DNA of 64,000 bases from Epidermidibacterium keratini. Lineage in GTDB: Bacteria; Actinomycetota; Actinomycetes; Mycobacteriales; Antricoccaceae. A program made the position numbers and the translations under genes. The notes beneath the pieces are model-generated. The model saw nothing but the letters and a program-made list of their open reading frames with translations, made no database searches and was not told the DNA's origin. Where the stretch lies: positions 3,618,067-3,682,066 of the forward strand of contig NZ_CP047156.1 in NCBI RefSeq assembly GCF_009834025.1. Reading direction: 5' to 3'. Positions 46,255 to 55,754 of the stretch are shown one piece after another; the stretch's first letter is position 1, and each line of letters begins with the position of its first letter.

Positions 46255-48051
46255 ATGACGAGCCGACCGCAGCCCGCTGCCCCCGACACCGGCGATTCGC
46301 TCACCGACGGCTCCGTGCCCGGCGGGGACGATGAGCTGCCGCGCGTGCCCCTGCCGGATCTGGACTACACGTGCGCGCAGTTCGCTGCGTGGGCAGCACC
46401 GCTACTCAGCGAGGATCAGCTGCGCGAGACCGAGACTGCGGTGGCCGACTTCCTGGTCGGGCCCGGGCCGGTCTTGCAGCAGGCGCTCGAGGAGTACGAC
46501 GCCAGCGGGGTCGACAGCTGGCTTGATGAGTTCTGGCGCGATCGCTACCTAGGGCGCCGCGACGCGATCGCGGTCAACGCCAACTTCTTCTTCCACCTGC
46601 ACGATGATCCGCGGGTCACCGGGCAGCTCGAGCGGGGCGCGGCGCTGCTGGCCGCGAGCGCTGCGTGGAAGCTGCGCCTGGATGCCGGAGAGCTGCCACC
46701 CGGAGTCGATCCGAAACGGCAGTCGACCCGCCAGCTGCGGCACCTGTTTGGCACGACCCGGATCCCCGGCGACCCCCGCGACTCGGTGCGTACGCCGTGG
46801 AGCGAGGCCGCACCTGGACCGAGTACGGCGACCCACGCCCTGGTCATGCACCGCGGCCAGATCTGGTCGCTGGAGGTCATCGACGAGAGCGGTACGGCGT
46901 ACTCCGCGGATGCCGTGCGCGAGTCGCTGGCCGCGATCGTGCAGGACGGCCGCGAGGGACCGGGGGTCGGCGTACTCACCGCGCAGCCGCGGGCCGACTG
47001 GGCCGCCAGCCGGGCTCGGCTGCTGGCGGCCAACCCAGCGAACGCCGATGCCCTGGAGACCATCGAGACGGCGCTGTGTGCTCTGGCAATCGAGGACCAG
47101 CAGCCGGAGTCCGAGGCCGCGCTCGATGCCGTGCTGCTCGGCGGTCCCGGACGCGACCGGTGGTTTGACAAGTCGCTGACGTTCGTGGTGTTCCCCGACG
47201 GTACGGCGGGGCTGAACGCCGAGCATTGCTTGCTCGACGGGACGACGATCCTGCAGCTCGTCGACGAGGTGTGGCGCGACGCGCCGGCGGGTGCGCCGGG
47301 CCAGTCGGCATACCGACCCGTCGAGGTCGTCGTCGATGCGGATGTGCGCGCCGACCTCGAGACCGCTGCGCGCGGGTTTGCCGAGCTCAACGCCCAAACC
47401 GTCAGCACGTTTGTGCCGCTGGAAGGTCTGTCGCGGGACCGCGTGAAGGCGCTGGGCAGCCCGCCGGACGCCTTCTTCCAGCTCGCGTTGCAGCTCGCGC
47501 ACCGTCGCGCCCGCGGCCAGGTGGGTGCGACGTACGAGTCGGTGGCCACGACCGGGTTCCGAGCCGGACGCACCGAGGCGCTGCGCGTCGTCACCGACGA
47601 GTCCGTGCGGTTCACCGAGGTGATGGACGACCCGGAGGCGACCGCGCTCGATCGCCGCGACGCGTACGCGCGCGCGGCCGCCGCGCACACCGGACGCGCC
47701 CGGGCCGCCTCTGCCGGCGACGCGCCCGAGCAGCATCTGTGGGAGCTGCAGCGGATCGCCGCCCGCCAACCCGCGCTCGACATCAGTGCTGATCAGCCGC
47801 TGTTTCGCTCGCCGGGGTGGGTCATTTTGCGCGATGACTGGCTCAGCACGAGTGCCGTCCCGAGTTCGCACGTACGCTCGTGGGGATTCGGTGCAACAAG
47901 CCCACGGTGCATCGGCGTTGCGTACGCGATGCTGCCCGCAGAGGCGTACGCGTTCTTGAGCGCGCGGCCTGTCGTCGAGGCCGACCTGCACCGACTAGCT
48001 GAGGAGTTACGGCGAGCAGTGGGCGAGCTGTTGGAGCTTCTCGAGGACTGA
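46255..48051 (+). CDS. Choline/carnitine O-acyltransferase family protein
   Basis: 598 residues. The family catalytic His is in GLNAEHCLLDGT (His324, pattern E-H-x-x-x-D-G). The N-terminal part has the PVPDLDxT-like start PRVPLPDLDYTCAQFAAW and RDAIAVNANFFFHL. C-terminal FRAGRTEALRVVTDESVRFT corresponds to the carnitine/choline-binding strand, and GWGF-like SWGFGATSPRCIGVAYAMLP closes the domain. It would move acyl groups between CoA and carnitine or a similar alcohol. This family is best known from eukaryotes and is rarer in bacteria. Coupled to the following methyltransferase gene (16-bp gap). Confidence 0.88.
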   Translation: MTSRPQPAAPDTGDSLTDGSVPGGDDELPRVPLPDLDYTCAQFAAWAAPLLSEDQLRETETAVADFLVGPGPVLQQALEEYDASGVDSWLDEFWRDRYLGRRDAIAVNANFFFHLHDDPRVTGQLERGAALLAASAAWKLRLDAGELPPGVDPKRQSTRQLRHLFGTTRIPGDPRDSVRTPWSEAAPGPSTATHALVMHRGQIWSLEVIDESGTAYSADAVRESLAAIVQDGREGPGVGVLTAQPRADWAASRARLLAANPANADALETIETALCALAIEDQQPESEAALDAVLLGGPGRDRWFDKSLTFVVFPDGTAGLNAEHCLLDGTTILQLVDEVWRDAPAGAPGQSAYRPVEVVVDADVRADLETAARGFAELNAQTVSTFVPLEGLSRDRVKALGSPPDAFFQLALQLAHRRARGQVGATYESVATTGFRAGRTEALRVVTDESVRFTEVMDDPEATALDRRDAYARAAAAHTGRARAASAGDAPEQHLWELQRIAARQPALDISADQPLFRSPGWVILRDDWLSTSAVPSSHVRSWGFGATSPRCIGVAYAMLPAEAYAFLSARPVVEADLHRLAEELRRAVGELLELLED

Positions 48052-48067
48052 TCACCGGGAGGCACCG

Positions 48068-48904
48068 ATGGACACACCGAGCACCGCAGGCGCGAAGGCC
48101 GACTTCAGCTCCATCTACACCGCTCCCGATCCGCGGCCCTACTACACGACGCTGGCCGAGCTCGACTACCAGATCCCCGGCACGGCAATGGGTCTGGTCC
48201 AACGTGCGCTCGAGGCGATGGGCGGCGAGCCGCAGATCCTCGACCTTGCCTGCTCGTACGGCATCAACGGCGCAATCTTGCGCACCGGGACGCCGTACGA
48301 CGAGCTCCAATCCCACTACGCCGATCCCGCGCTCGCCGACCTGAGCACGGACGAGCTGCGCCAGCGCGACCGCGAGCAGTTTTGCTCGAGTGTGCGCCAG
48401 TCGCGGGTGGTCCGCGGTCTCGACGCGTCCGCACCGGCAGTGCAGTACGCCGTCGATGTCGGCTATCTGAGTGAGGGCTGGGCCGAGGACCTCGAGTCTG
48501 ACGAGCCCTCCGCGCAGTTCGCCGCTGGGGTGGCCGGCACGGGGCTGATCACCTGCACTGGCGGCATCGGCTATCTGGGTGTGCCGACCTTCGCCCGGGT
48601 GCTCGGCGTACTCGACGATCCGCACAACGTCTGGCTGATGTCGTTTGTGCTGCGGATGTACTCCTTCGAGCAGATCGCCGCCGAATGCGAGCGCTACGGT
48701 CTCGTCACCGAGCAGCTGCCCGGCGTACTGCGCCAGCGGCGGTTTGCCGACGAAGGCGAGCAGCGTACGACGATCGAGGCGGTGCGCTCGCGCGGCATCG
48801 ACCCCGAGGGCTACGAGAGCGAGGGCTGGTACGTCGCCGACGCCTTCCTCACCCGGCCCGCGTCCGCCGTGCGCGAGCGGCCGCTGGAGTCCCTCTTCGC
48901 CTGA
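48068..48904 (+). CDS. SAM-dependent methyltransferase-like protein
   Basis: 278 residues. QILDLACSYGINGAIL is a SAM-binding motif I, and ITCTGGIGYLGVPTFARVLG takes the position of motif IV in class I enzymes. The segment between (~75-130) is a helical insertion. Substrate unknown. It starts 16 bp after the carnitine-acyltransferase-like gene with GGGAGG in front, so the two are surely co-transcribed; methylation of a quaternary-amine or acyl-carnitine-like compound is an attractive guess only. Confidence 0.75.
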   Translation: MDTPSTAGAKADFSSIYTAPDPRPYYTTLAELDYQIPGTAMGLVQRALEAMGGEPQILDLACSYGINGAILRTGTPYDELQSHYADPALADLSTDELRQRDREQFCSSVRQSRVVRGLDASAPAVQYAVDVGYLSEGWAEDLESDEPSAQFAAGVAGTGLITCTGGIGYLGVPTFARVLGVLDDPHNVWLMSFVLRMYSFEQIAAECERYGLVTEQLPGVLRQRRFADEGEQRTTIEAVRSRGIDPEGYESEGWYVADAFLTRPASAVRERPLESLFA

Positions 48905-48963
48905 CCTGCGGCACGTTTGTGCCCCCTCTGGGGCCTAGAGCCAGCACGAACCTGCCGCAGGTC
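48903..48963. terminator. Nested hairpin after the methyltransferase gene
   Basis: Outer arms GACCTGCGGCA/TGCCGCAGGTC (48903-48913 and 48953-48963) enclose GCCCC/GGGGC (48921-48925 and 48930-48934). The layout resembles the element after nusA (7479-7529). Confidence 0.65.
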
Positions 48964-48971
48964 GCGCGGGC

Positions 48972-48980
48972 TGTGGATAA
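48972..48980 (-). promoter_or_regulatory. DnaA-box-like nonamer upstream of ftsK
   Basis: TGTGGATAA, reverse complement of TTATCCACA, directly after the hairpin and ~95 bp upstream of ftsK. It is within the 21-bp segment shared (20 of 21) with 7531-7551. Confidence 0.4.
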
Positions 48981-49061
48981 CTCGTCGGCAGGTGACGAGT
49001 ACGACGGGACACACGTGTGGTGCGGGTGTGGCAAATGAGCCGTGACGGACAGATGGTGCAC

Positions 49062-49067
49062 TAGGGT
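49062..49067 (+). promoter_or_regulatory. -10 box of ftsK (leaderless)
   Basis: TAGGGT, 7 nt before ATG 49075; no convincing ribosome site. Confidence 0.5.
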
Positions 49068-49074
49068 GGAACCC

Positions 49075-51816
49075 ATGGCAGCCCGTCAGGCGCCTGCTAG
49101 CAAGCCCACGCGACGCTCGGATGCGCGCAGCGGATCGAAGACCTCGACTCGCACACGCACCGCATCGCGCAAGCCTGCTGGCGGCGCATCTTCCCCGGAC
49201 CCTGCCCGCACCGCCACCGGTGGTTTTCCGCGTCTGGTGATCGGCCTCGGCCGCACCCTGCTGACGATCTGGATCACCATCGCGAAGGCCGTCGCGGGAG
49301 TCTTCCGCATCGGTGAGCACCCCGCCGTACTGCCCGACACCTCGTTGGAGGAGTCCGCACGCGGCAAGAGCGCCAAGCAGATCGCCGAAGACACCACCGC
49401 GCGCGAGCTGTCCAAGAAACGCGCCGCGCACCGCGACGCCGTCGGGCTGTTGCTGCTCGTCATCGCCGTACTCACCGTCGTCGGGGTGTGGATCAACTCA
49501 GGCGGCGGGCTAGGCACGTTCGTGCGCGACGGGATGCTCTGGGCGATCGGCGGCGTGGCCGCGTTCTTGCCCATCGTGCTCGGCCTGGTCGCCCTGCGGC
49601 TGTTTCGCTCGGCTGGCGACCCCGACAACTTCGGGCGCCTCGCGATCGGCTGGAGCGCCTTCACCGCCGGTGTCGTGGGCCTCTTCCACATCGCCTTCGG
49701 GTCCCCGACGCAGGCCGCGGACATCGCGCGGGCGGGGGGCAACCTCGGTGCTGTCATCGCCCGTCCGTTCGCCGGCACCTGGGGCGGGCTGATCGGCGGG
49801 GTGGTGCTGAGCCTGCTGACGGTGTTCGGCATCCTCGTCGTGAGCTCGACCCCCGTGCACCACATCCCCGACCGCCTGCGCGAGCTGTGGTCCTGGCTGC
49901 TGGGCCACCGCGCCGAACCGGAACCCGCCGACGAGGCCCCGGCCGAGACCGGGCGGGCGAAGCGGCACCCGGCCACGCCGGACGAGATGGACGAGGCCGA
50001 CCTGTCCAGCGTCCGGCTGCGCCGCTCCTCGCGGCGCCGCCAGGGCAGTCTCGCGCAGCAGCCCGAGACCGAGAAGCCTGACGAGCAGGAACCGGACGCG
50101 GCTGACGAGCCCACCAGCGACGAGCCGCCGGCGAAGAAGTTCGGTCTGAAGAAGAAGCCGGCGCGCGCCGAGCAGCCGACGCTGCCCGAGCCCGACGCCG
50201 ACGTCGACGTAACCCAGGTCGCGACCGGTGCCGCAGCGGCGACCTCAGCCGACCCGGAGTTCGTCTCCGGGCCGCCGTCCAAGGAGGCGCTCGATCGCAA
50301 GGCGGCGGCCATCGTGCGCCGCTCGATCGGTGACGACGGCAAGGAATATGTGCTGCCCTCGTTGGGCAATCTCAACGTCGGCGCGGAGCACAAGACCCAC
50401 ACCAAGGCCAACGACGACGCGGTCGCGGCGATCGGTGACGTCTTTGAGCAGTTCGGCGTCGACGCGGAGGTTGTCGGATTCACCCGCGGGCCGACCGTGA
50501 CGCGCTATGAGGTCGAGCTCGGCCCGTCGGTCAAGGTCAGCAAGATCAAGCAGCTGCAGGACAACCTGGCGTACGCCGTCGCGAACTCCTCGATCCGCAT
50601 CCTCGCGCCGATCCCCGGACGCAGCGCCGTCGGTATCGAGGTGCCGAACTCCGACCGCGAGTACGTCGTACTCGGTGACGTTTTGCGCGATCCCAAGGTC
50701 GTCGCCGACAAGCACCCGCTGGTGGTCGCGCTCGGCAAGGACGTCGAGGGCCGGTTCGTCACCGAGAACATCGCCAAGACCCCGCACCTGCTGGTCGCCG
50801 GCGCGACCGGTGGCGGTAAGTCGTCGGCGATCAACTCGATGCTCGTCTCGCTGCTGACCCGCGCGACGCCCGACGAAGTACGGATGATCCTGATCGACCC
50901 GAAGATGGTCGAGATGACGCCGTACGAAGGCATCCCGCACCTCGTCACCCCGATCATCACCGACCCGAAGAAGGCCGCGACGGCCCTCGTGTGGCTGGTC
51001 GAGGAGATGGAGATGCGCTACCAGGACATGCAGGCCAGCCGGGTCCGGCACATCGACGACTTCAACCGCAAGGTCCGAAGCGGCGAGATCACCGCACCGC
51101 TGGGCAGCGAGCGCGTCTACAAGCCGTATCCCTACATCGTCGCGATCGTCGACGAGCTTGCCGACCTGATGATGGTCGCGCCGCGCGATGTCGAGGACTG
51201 CATCGTCCGCATCACCGCCAAGGCCCGGGCCGCCGGCATCCACCTGGTGCTCGCGACGCAGCGACCGTCGGTCGATGTCGTGACCGGTCTGATCAAAACC
51301 AACGTGCCGAGCCGCCTGGCGTTTACCACCTCGTCGCTGCAGGACTCGCGCGTCATCCTCGACCATGTCGGCGCTGAGAAGCTGACCGGCAAGGGCGATG
51401 CGCTCTACCTCGGCCCCGGCGCCAGCGCTCCACGACGCCTGCAGGGCGCGTTCGTCGACGACGCGGAGATCGAGAAGGTCGTCGCGCTGGCGAAGGCGCA
51501 GCGCGAGCCGGAGTACCGCGAGGAAGTCCTCACCGCCGGCAAGGAGGAGAAGAAGGAGCTCGACGGCGACATCGGGGGCGATCTCGACCTCGCCTGCGAA
51601 GCGGCCGAGCTCGTCATCACCAGCCAGCTCGGTTCGACCTCGATGCTGCAGCGCAAGCTGCGTGTCGGTTTTGCCAAGGCTGGCCGCCTGATGGACATCC
51701 TCGAGACCCGCGGCATCGTCGGTCCGTCCGAGGGCTCGAAGGCCCGTGACGTGCTCGCCAAGCCCGAGGAGCTGCCCGAGGTGCTCGCGGCGCTGCGCGG
51801 TGAGTCCGACGACTAG
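49075..51816 (+). CDS. ftsK: DNA translocase FtsK
   Basis: 913 residues. A Ser/Arg/Lys-rich N-terminus precedes about four membrane segments (~130-280: DAVGLLLLVIAVLTVVGVWI and others) and an acidic linker (~290-400). Then come the translocase alpha/beta domains with Walker A VAGATGGGKSSAINSMLVSL (~577-585), ILIDPKMVEMTPYEG and VDELADLMMVAP (Walker B), and the C-terminal gamma winged helix (~840-905), which reads KOPS in other bacteria. It pumps chromosomal DNA at the division septum. ATG 49075 is used; GTG and other upstream codons precede the -10 box. Confidence 0.97.
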   Translation: MAARQAPASKPTRRSDARSGSKTSTRTRTASRKPAGGASSPDPARTATGGFPRLVIGLGRTLLTIWITIAKAVAGVFRIGEHPAVLPDTSLEESARGKSAKQIAEDTTARELSKKRAAHRDAVGLLLLVIAVLTVVGVWINSGGGLGTFVRDGMLWAIGGVAAFLPIVLGLVALRLFRSAGDPDNFGRLAIGWSAFTAGVVGLFHIAFGSPTQAADIARAGGNLGAVIARPFAGTWGGLIGGVVLSLLTVFGILVVSSTPVHHIPDRLRELWSWLLGHRAEPEPADEAPAETGRAKRHPATPDEMDEADLSSVRLRRSSRRRQGSLAQQPETEKPDEQEPDAADEPTSDEPPAKKFGLKKKPARAEQPTLPEPDADVDVTQVATGAAAATSADPEFVSGPPSKEALDRKAAAIVRRSIGDDGKEYVLPSLGNLNVGAEHKTHTKANDDAVAAIGDVFEQFGVDAEVVGFTRGPTVTRYEVELGPSVKVSKIKQLQDNLAYAVANSSIRILAPIPGRSAVGIEVPNSDREYVVLGDVLRDPKVVADKHPLVVALGKDVEGRFVTENIAKTPHLLVAGATGGGKSSAINSMLVSLLTRATPDEVRMILIDPKMVEMTPYEGIPHLVTPIITDPKKAATALVWLVEEMEMRYQDMQASRVRHIDDFNRKVRSGEITAPLGSERVYKPYPYIVAIVDELADLMMVAPRDVEDCIVRITAKARAAGIHLVLATQRPSVDVVTGLIKTNVPSRLAFTTSSLQDSRVILDHVGAEKLTGKGDALYLGPGASAPRRLQGAFVDDAEIEKVVALAKAQREPEYREEVLTAGKEEKKELDGDIGGDLDLACEAAELVITSQLGSTSMLQRKLRVGFAKAGRLMDILETRGIVGPSEGSKARDVLAKPEELPEVLAALRGESDD

Positions 51817-51851
51817 CCGCGCGCAGTAGCTCGGCCGCCCGAGCGGCCTAC

Positions 51852-51857
51852 TACTCT
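51852..51857 (+). promoter_or_regulatory. -10 box of rimO (leaderless)
   Basis: TACTCT, 7 nt before GTG 51865; no ribosome site. Confidence 0.5.
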
Positions 51858-51864
51858 TGTCGCC

Positions 51865-53274
51865 GTGACCACCAGCAACCAACCGCGCCGCGTCAGCGTG
51901 CAGACCATGGGCTGCGCCCGCAATGACGTCGACTCCGAGGAGCTCGCCGGCCGGCTGGCTTCGCGCGGCTGGGAGCTGACCGACGACGAGGCCGATGTCG
52001 TCGTTGTCAACACCTGCGGGTTCATTGACGCGGCCAAGAAGGACTCGATCGACGCGCTGCTGGCCGCAGCGGACTCCGGCGCCAAAGTGGTCGCGGTCGG
52101 GTGCATGGCGCAGCGGTACGGCGCCGAGCTGGCGGCCGAGCTGCCCGAAGCCGACGCGGTCCTGAGCTTCGACGACTACGAGGACATCTCCGGTCGTCTT
52201 GACGATGTGCTTGCCGGGCGCAGCCTGGTCCCGCACCAGCCGACCGACCGACGTACTCTGCTGCCGATCTCACCGGTGCGCCGGCAGGAAGCCGCGAGCA
52301 GCGTCGCCATCCCCGGGCATACCCGCGGCCCGGCGTCCGGACCACGCGTGCTGCGCAGCCGGCTCGTCGGCGGCCCCACCGCCTCGCTGAAGCTGGCCAG
52401 CGGGTGCGACCGGCGATGCACCTTCTGCGCCATCCCGAGCTTTCGCGGGTCCTTCGTCTCACGCCACCCGAGCGACATCCTCGAGGAGGCGCAGTGGCTG
52501 GCCGACGACGGCGTCAAGGAGCTCGTGCTCGTCAGCGAGAACTCCACGTCGTACGGCAAGGACCTCGGCGATGTGCGCCTGCTGGAGTCGTTCTTGCCAC
52601 GTCTGGCTGAGGTCGAGGGCATCGAGCGGATCCGGGTGGCCTACCTGCAGCCGGCCGAGATGCGTCCCGGCCTGCTGGAGGTCCTGCTGGGTACGCCGAA
52701 GCTGGCGCCGTACCTCGACCTGTCCTTCCAGCATTCCAGCCCGAAGATCCTGCGCCGCATGAAGCGCTTCGGCGGCACCGACGCGTTCCTGGCGCTCATC
52801 GAGCAGGCCCGCGCGATCGCTCCCGAGGTCGGCATTCGCACCAACGTCATTACCGGGTTCCCCGGCGAGGACGAGGGTGATCTGGCTGAGCTCGAAAGGT
52901 TCCTCACCGAGGCGCGGATGGACGCGGTCGGCGTCTTCGGGTACTCCGACGAGGAGGGCACCGCCGCGGTCGGGCTGGACGGCCACGTGCCGCAGGACGA
53001 GATCGACGAGCGGGTCGCCATGCTGGCCAGCCTCGTCGACGAGCTCGGTGTCCAGCGCGCGGCCGATCGCATCGGTGAGTCGGTCGGCGTACTCGTCGAG
53101 GAGGTTGGCGAGTACGTCGAAGGCCGGGCCGCTCACCAGGGCCCGGAGGTGGACGGGACGGCGACGCTGCGCGCGACATCGCCTGCGGCGTACCGGATCG
53201 GCGAGATCATCGCGGCCCGGGTGGTCGACGCCGACGGGCTCGATCTGGTCGCTGAACCCGCGACGGAGCGGTGA
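51865..53274 (+). CDS. rimO: Ribosomal protein S12 methylthiotransferase RimO
   Basis: 469 residues. The N-terminal UPF0004 domain supplies three cluster cysteines ([23 protein letters not shown]). The radical-SAM CxxxCxxC is CDRRCTFC (~182-189). A C-terminal TRAM domain follows (~400-465). Compared with MiaB, GCARND and [19 protein letters not shown] point to RimO. It adds a methylthio group to the conserved Asp of S12. Its stop overlaps the pgsA start by 4 bp. Confidence 0.95.
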   Translation: MTTSNQPRRVSVQTMGCARNDVDSEELAGRLASRGWELTDDEADVVVVNTCGFIDAAKKDSIDALLAAADSGAKVVAVGCMAQRYGAELAAELPEADAVLSFDDYEDISGRLDDVLAGRSLVPHQPTDRRTLLPISPVRRQEAASSVAIPGHTRGPASGPRVLRSRLVGGPTASLKLASGCDRRCTFCAIPSFRGSFVSRHPSDILEEAQWLADDGVKELVLVSENSTSYGKDLGDVRLLESFLPRLAEVEGIERIRVAYLQPAEMRPGLLEVLLGTPKLAPYLDLSFQHSSPKILRRMKRFGGTDAFLALIEQARAIAPEVGIRTNVITGFPGEDEGDLAELERFLTEARMDAVGVFGYSDEEGTAAVGLDGHVPQDEIDERVAMLASLVDELGVQRAADRIGESVGVLVEEVGEYVEGRAAHQGPEVDGTATLRATSPAAYRIGEIIAARVVDADGLDLVAEPATER

Positions 53275-53906
53275 TGGCACCAGAGAGCGGGCCGCGCCGG
53301 GTCAGCGTCTACAACATCGCCAACGCCCTGACGGCGCTGCGGCTGCTGCTGGTCCCGGTCTTCGTGTGGCTGCTGCTGCACCAGGATGGCCGCTCCGATG
53401 CGTGGCGGTACGCCGCCGCCGGGGTGTTCGCGATCGCTGTGATCACGGACAAGTTCGACGGAGACATCGCGCGCGCCCGCGGTCTCATCACCGACTTCGG
53501 CAAGATGGCCGACCCCATCGCCGACAAGGCACTGATGGGCTCGGCGCTCATCGGCCTGTCGCTGCTGAACCTGCTGCCCTGGTGGGTGACCATCGTCATC
53601 CTCGTCCGTGAGCTCGGCATCACGCTGCTGCGCTTCGTGGTGATCCGGCACGGCGTGATCCCGGCCAGCCGCGGCGGCAAGCTCAAGACCTTGGTGCAGT
53701 CGGTCGCGATCTGGTGCTACATCATGCCGTGGGACGGGGTTTTCGGCTCGATCCGCTGGTGGCTGATGGGCCTGGCGGTGGCGCTCACGGTGCTCACTGG
53801 GCTCGACTACGTCGCCCGCGCGATCCGGCTGGTGCGCAACGCCGACGACGCCCGGGCCGGCACGGCCGCCGACGGCGAGCACGCGGTCGAGCGCGATGCT
53901 GGCTGA
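53271..53906 (+). CDS. pgsA: CDP-alcohol phosphatidyltransferase, PgsA-like
   Basis: 211 residues with ~4-5 membrane segments. The CDP-alcohol motif appears as [20 protein letters not shown] plus ADPIADK, matching D-x-x-D-G-x-x-A-R-x8-G-x3-D-x3-[21 protein letters not shown] is the usual N-terminus of phosphatidylglycerophosphate synthase. It condenses CDP-diacylglycerol with glycerol-3-phosphate. M. tuberculosis carries pgsA3 at this spot. GTG 53271 or ATG 53274. Overlaps rimO and cinA. Confidence 0.93.
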   Translation: MMAPESGPRRVSVYNIANALTALRLLLVPVFVWLLLHQDGRSDAWRYAAAGVFAIAVITDKFDGDIARARGLITDFGKMADPIADKALMGSALIGLSLLNLLPWWVTIVILVRELGITLLRFVVIRHGVIPASRGGKLKTLVQSVAIWCYIMPWDGVFGSIRWWLMGLAVALTVLTGLDYVARAIRLVRNADDARAGTAADGEHAVERDAG

Positions 53907-54378
53907 GCCGGTGCTGCAGCGCGCTGCCCGAGTAATCGCCGCGCTTCAGTCGGCGAAGCAGACGGTCGGCACCGCGGAGTCACTGACGGCGGGGCTGTGC
54001 ACTGCCACGCTCACGTCCATCGCGGGCTCCAGCGCTGTCGTGCGCGGGGGGTTGGTGGTCTACGCCACCGATCTAAAGCATTCGCTGGCCGGGGTCGACC
54101 TCGCCGATCTGCAGTCCTACGGTCCGGTGAGCGAGCCGGTCGCGCGCCAGCTGGCATCGGGTGCTCGGGACCGGCTCGGCGCTGACTGGGGTCTCGCGCT
54201 CACCGGAGTCGCCGGCCCGGGGGAGCAGGACGGTCATCGGCCGGGCACCGTGTGGATCGCCCTGGAGGGCCCTCGCGAGCGCGCTGTGGAATTGCTCTCG
54301 CTGCGCGGTGATCGCGAGAGCATCCGTGAACAGGCGGTTGACGGCGTACTGACGTTGCTCGAGCGGGCTCTGGAATAG
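53896..54378 (+). CDS. cinA: CinA C-terminal-domain protein (NMN deamidase-like)
   Basis: 160 residues, only the C-terminal CinA domain. [40 protein letters not shown] and [20 protein letters not shown] are family motifs. Stand-alone CinA/PncC proteins deamidate nicotinamide mononucleotide in NAD salvage. The N-terminal molybdopterin-like domain is absent, normal for this genomic position in actinobacteria. It overlaps pgsA by 11 bp and precedes clgR. Confidence 0.92.
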   Translation: MLAEPVLQRAARVIAALQSAKQTVGTAESLTAGLCTATLTSIAGSSAVVRGGLVVYATDLKHSLAGVDLADLQSYGPVSEPVARQLASGARDRLGADWGLALTGVAGPGEQDGHRPGTVWIALEGPRERAVELLSLRGDRESIREQAVDGVLTLLERALE

Positions 54379-54509
54379 CCCTGCGCCACCCTGCGTTGTG
54401 CAGTCCCGAACCGCTGTACGCGCCGCTCGATGTAGGGTTAAAGGACGTTGCAGCGTCATCGCGGCGAATCCGAATCCAGCCCGGCACATCATCGAACAGG
54501 AGGGCGCAC

Positions 54510-54839
54510 GTGCTTCTGCTACGCGAAGTCATCGGCAGCAACCTGCGGGCACACCGTGAGCACCAGAAGCGCTCACTGCGTGATGTGTCTGCCTCCGCTC
54601 GGGTGAGCCTTGGCTACCTGTCGGAGATTGAGCGTGGCCGCAAGGAAGCGTCGTCAGAGCTGCTGGCCTCGATTTGTGACGCGCTGGAGCTGGAGCTCGC
54701 CGACCTGCTCAACGACGCGAGCACCGACCTGCGCCATCGCGCCTTCATCGACGAGCGGTCCGGCGTTGCCGAGACCGCTGGCGACAAGGAAGTCCGCCTC
54801 GTCTTCGGTCAGGACGAGCGCGAGGTTCTCTCGGTCTAG
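54510..54839 (+). CDS. clgR: XRE-family regulator ClgR
   Basis: 109 residues. [20 protein letters not shown], then [20 protein letters not shown] are the Cro/C1 HTH (~5-60), almost identical in layout to ClgR. The C-terminal tail is short and acidic and ends VLSV, the kind of hydrophobic end recognised by ClpP in Streptomyces ClgR. ClgR activates clpP/clpC and, in mycobacteria, the downstream pspA. GTG 54510 has AGGAGGG 5 nt upstream; a longer in-frame start at 54396 lies before it. TAGGGT at 54433-54438 may be a -10 box. Confidence 0.92.
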   Translation: MLLLREVIGSNLRAHREHQKRSLRDVSASARVSLGYLSEIERGRKEASSELLASICDALELELADLLNDASTDLRHRAFIDERSGVAETAGDKEVRLVFGQDEREVLSV

Positions 54840-54859
54840 CCCGCCCAGCGCCTGAGACG

Positions 54860-55648
54860 ATGAGCCGCAACCCGTTTGCCGACCCCACTGCCGGTGCGTT
54901 GGGCGGGGTCGCCGCTATTGGCTCGTTCTTCCTCATTCCCGGCCTCGCCGCGGCTATCCCTGCGGCGCTCGGGATCGGTGCGCTGGTGTACGGCGGCAAG
55001 GTCGCGATCTCGTCGCTGCGCGGAGATGACGAGCGCCCGGCGATCGCCACTGCCGCACCTACTGACGGTCCGCGCCCGAAACGCGGCAGCCCGGCCGAGG
55101 TCTGGAGCGGTCGCGGCGAGAAGGCCCTGCGCGCAATGAACGACCTCGTCGCCTCGTGTGACCAACCGGTCATCAAAGAGCAGGTTGAAACGACCGCGCT
55201 GGGTGCCTCGGACGCTAAGTTCGTCATCGCCCAGCTCGCGTCGCAGACTGCAGCGGTCGAGCAGGCCATCGACGCGATCGGTGCCCGTCCGGGAGCGGAT
55301 CGCGAGCGACTTGTCGGCGCCCTCGGTGACGACTCGCTACCGCCGCAGCTGCAGGTGGAGAACCAGCGCTCTCTCGATGCGATCGACGATCAGGCGAGCT
55401 CGTACGACCGGCTGGTCGAGCAGCGCTCCGGGCTGCTGGCCCGGCTGGAAGCGACCGTGCGGGGGCTGGAGAGCCTCAACAGCGAGATCGCGGAGGTCAT
55501 CGCCATCGGTCGCACGTCGGCGGTCACCCCGGATTGGGGCGGTGAGCAGCAGATCGCAGAGCTGCGCGACGAGCTGGCTGGTCTGCGTGCGGGGCTCGAG
55601 GAATCACAGCGGTACTCCGAACAGGTCCTACGCTCGCAGTACCCGTAA
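54860..55648 (+). CDS. Membrane-hairpin/coiled-coil protein in the phage-shock-like cluster
   Basis: 262 residues, not a recognised family. A Gly/Ala-rich hydrophobic hairpin (~12-48: ALGGVAAIGSFFLIPGLAAA, then IPAALGIGALVYGG) is followed by a charged linker and a helical region (~85-260) predicted to form coiled coils, ending in LRDELAGLRAGLEESQRYSE. The architecture mirrors PspM (56644): membrane hairpin plus helical bundle. Position between clgR and pspA suggests it anchors or senses with PspA. ATG 54860 follows clgR by 20 nt; the ribosome site is weak (GAGACG). Confidence 0.7.
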   Translation: MSRNPFADPTAGALGGVAAIGSFFLIPGLAAAIPAALGIGALVYGGKVAISSLRGDDERPAIATAAPTDGPRPKRGSPAEVWSGRGEKALRAMNDLVASCDQPVIKEQVETTALGASDAKFVIAQLASQTAAVEQAIDAIGARPGADRERLVGALGDDSLPPQLQVENQRSLDAIDDQASSYDRLVEQRSGLLARLEATVRGLESLNSEIAEVIAIGRTSAVTPDWGGEQQIAELRDELAGLRAGLEESQRYSEQVLRSQYP

Positions 55649-55754
55649 CGACACGAGCCCGCGCCTAACAGTCGAGGGAACGATACGATCAGGGCTGGTC
55701 GTTTAACTCACCTCGCCTACGATCACCAGCACCTAATCAGGAGGATGTGCCGAT

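Noticed and set aside
50245-52236. 663-codon minus-strand reading frame across ftsK/rimO
   Set aside because: Spans two real plus-strand genes and has no recognisable domain.
54396-54509. Sigma-E-type promoter or ClgR self-binding site before clgR
   Set aside because: GAAC and GGGTT elements are present but spacing does not fit known consensus; only TAGGGT was kept as a possible -10 box.
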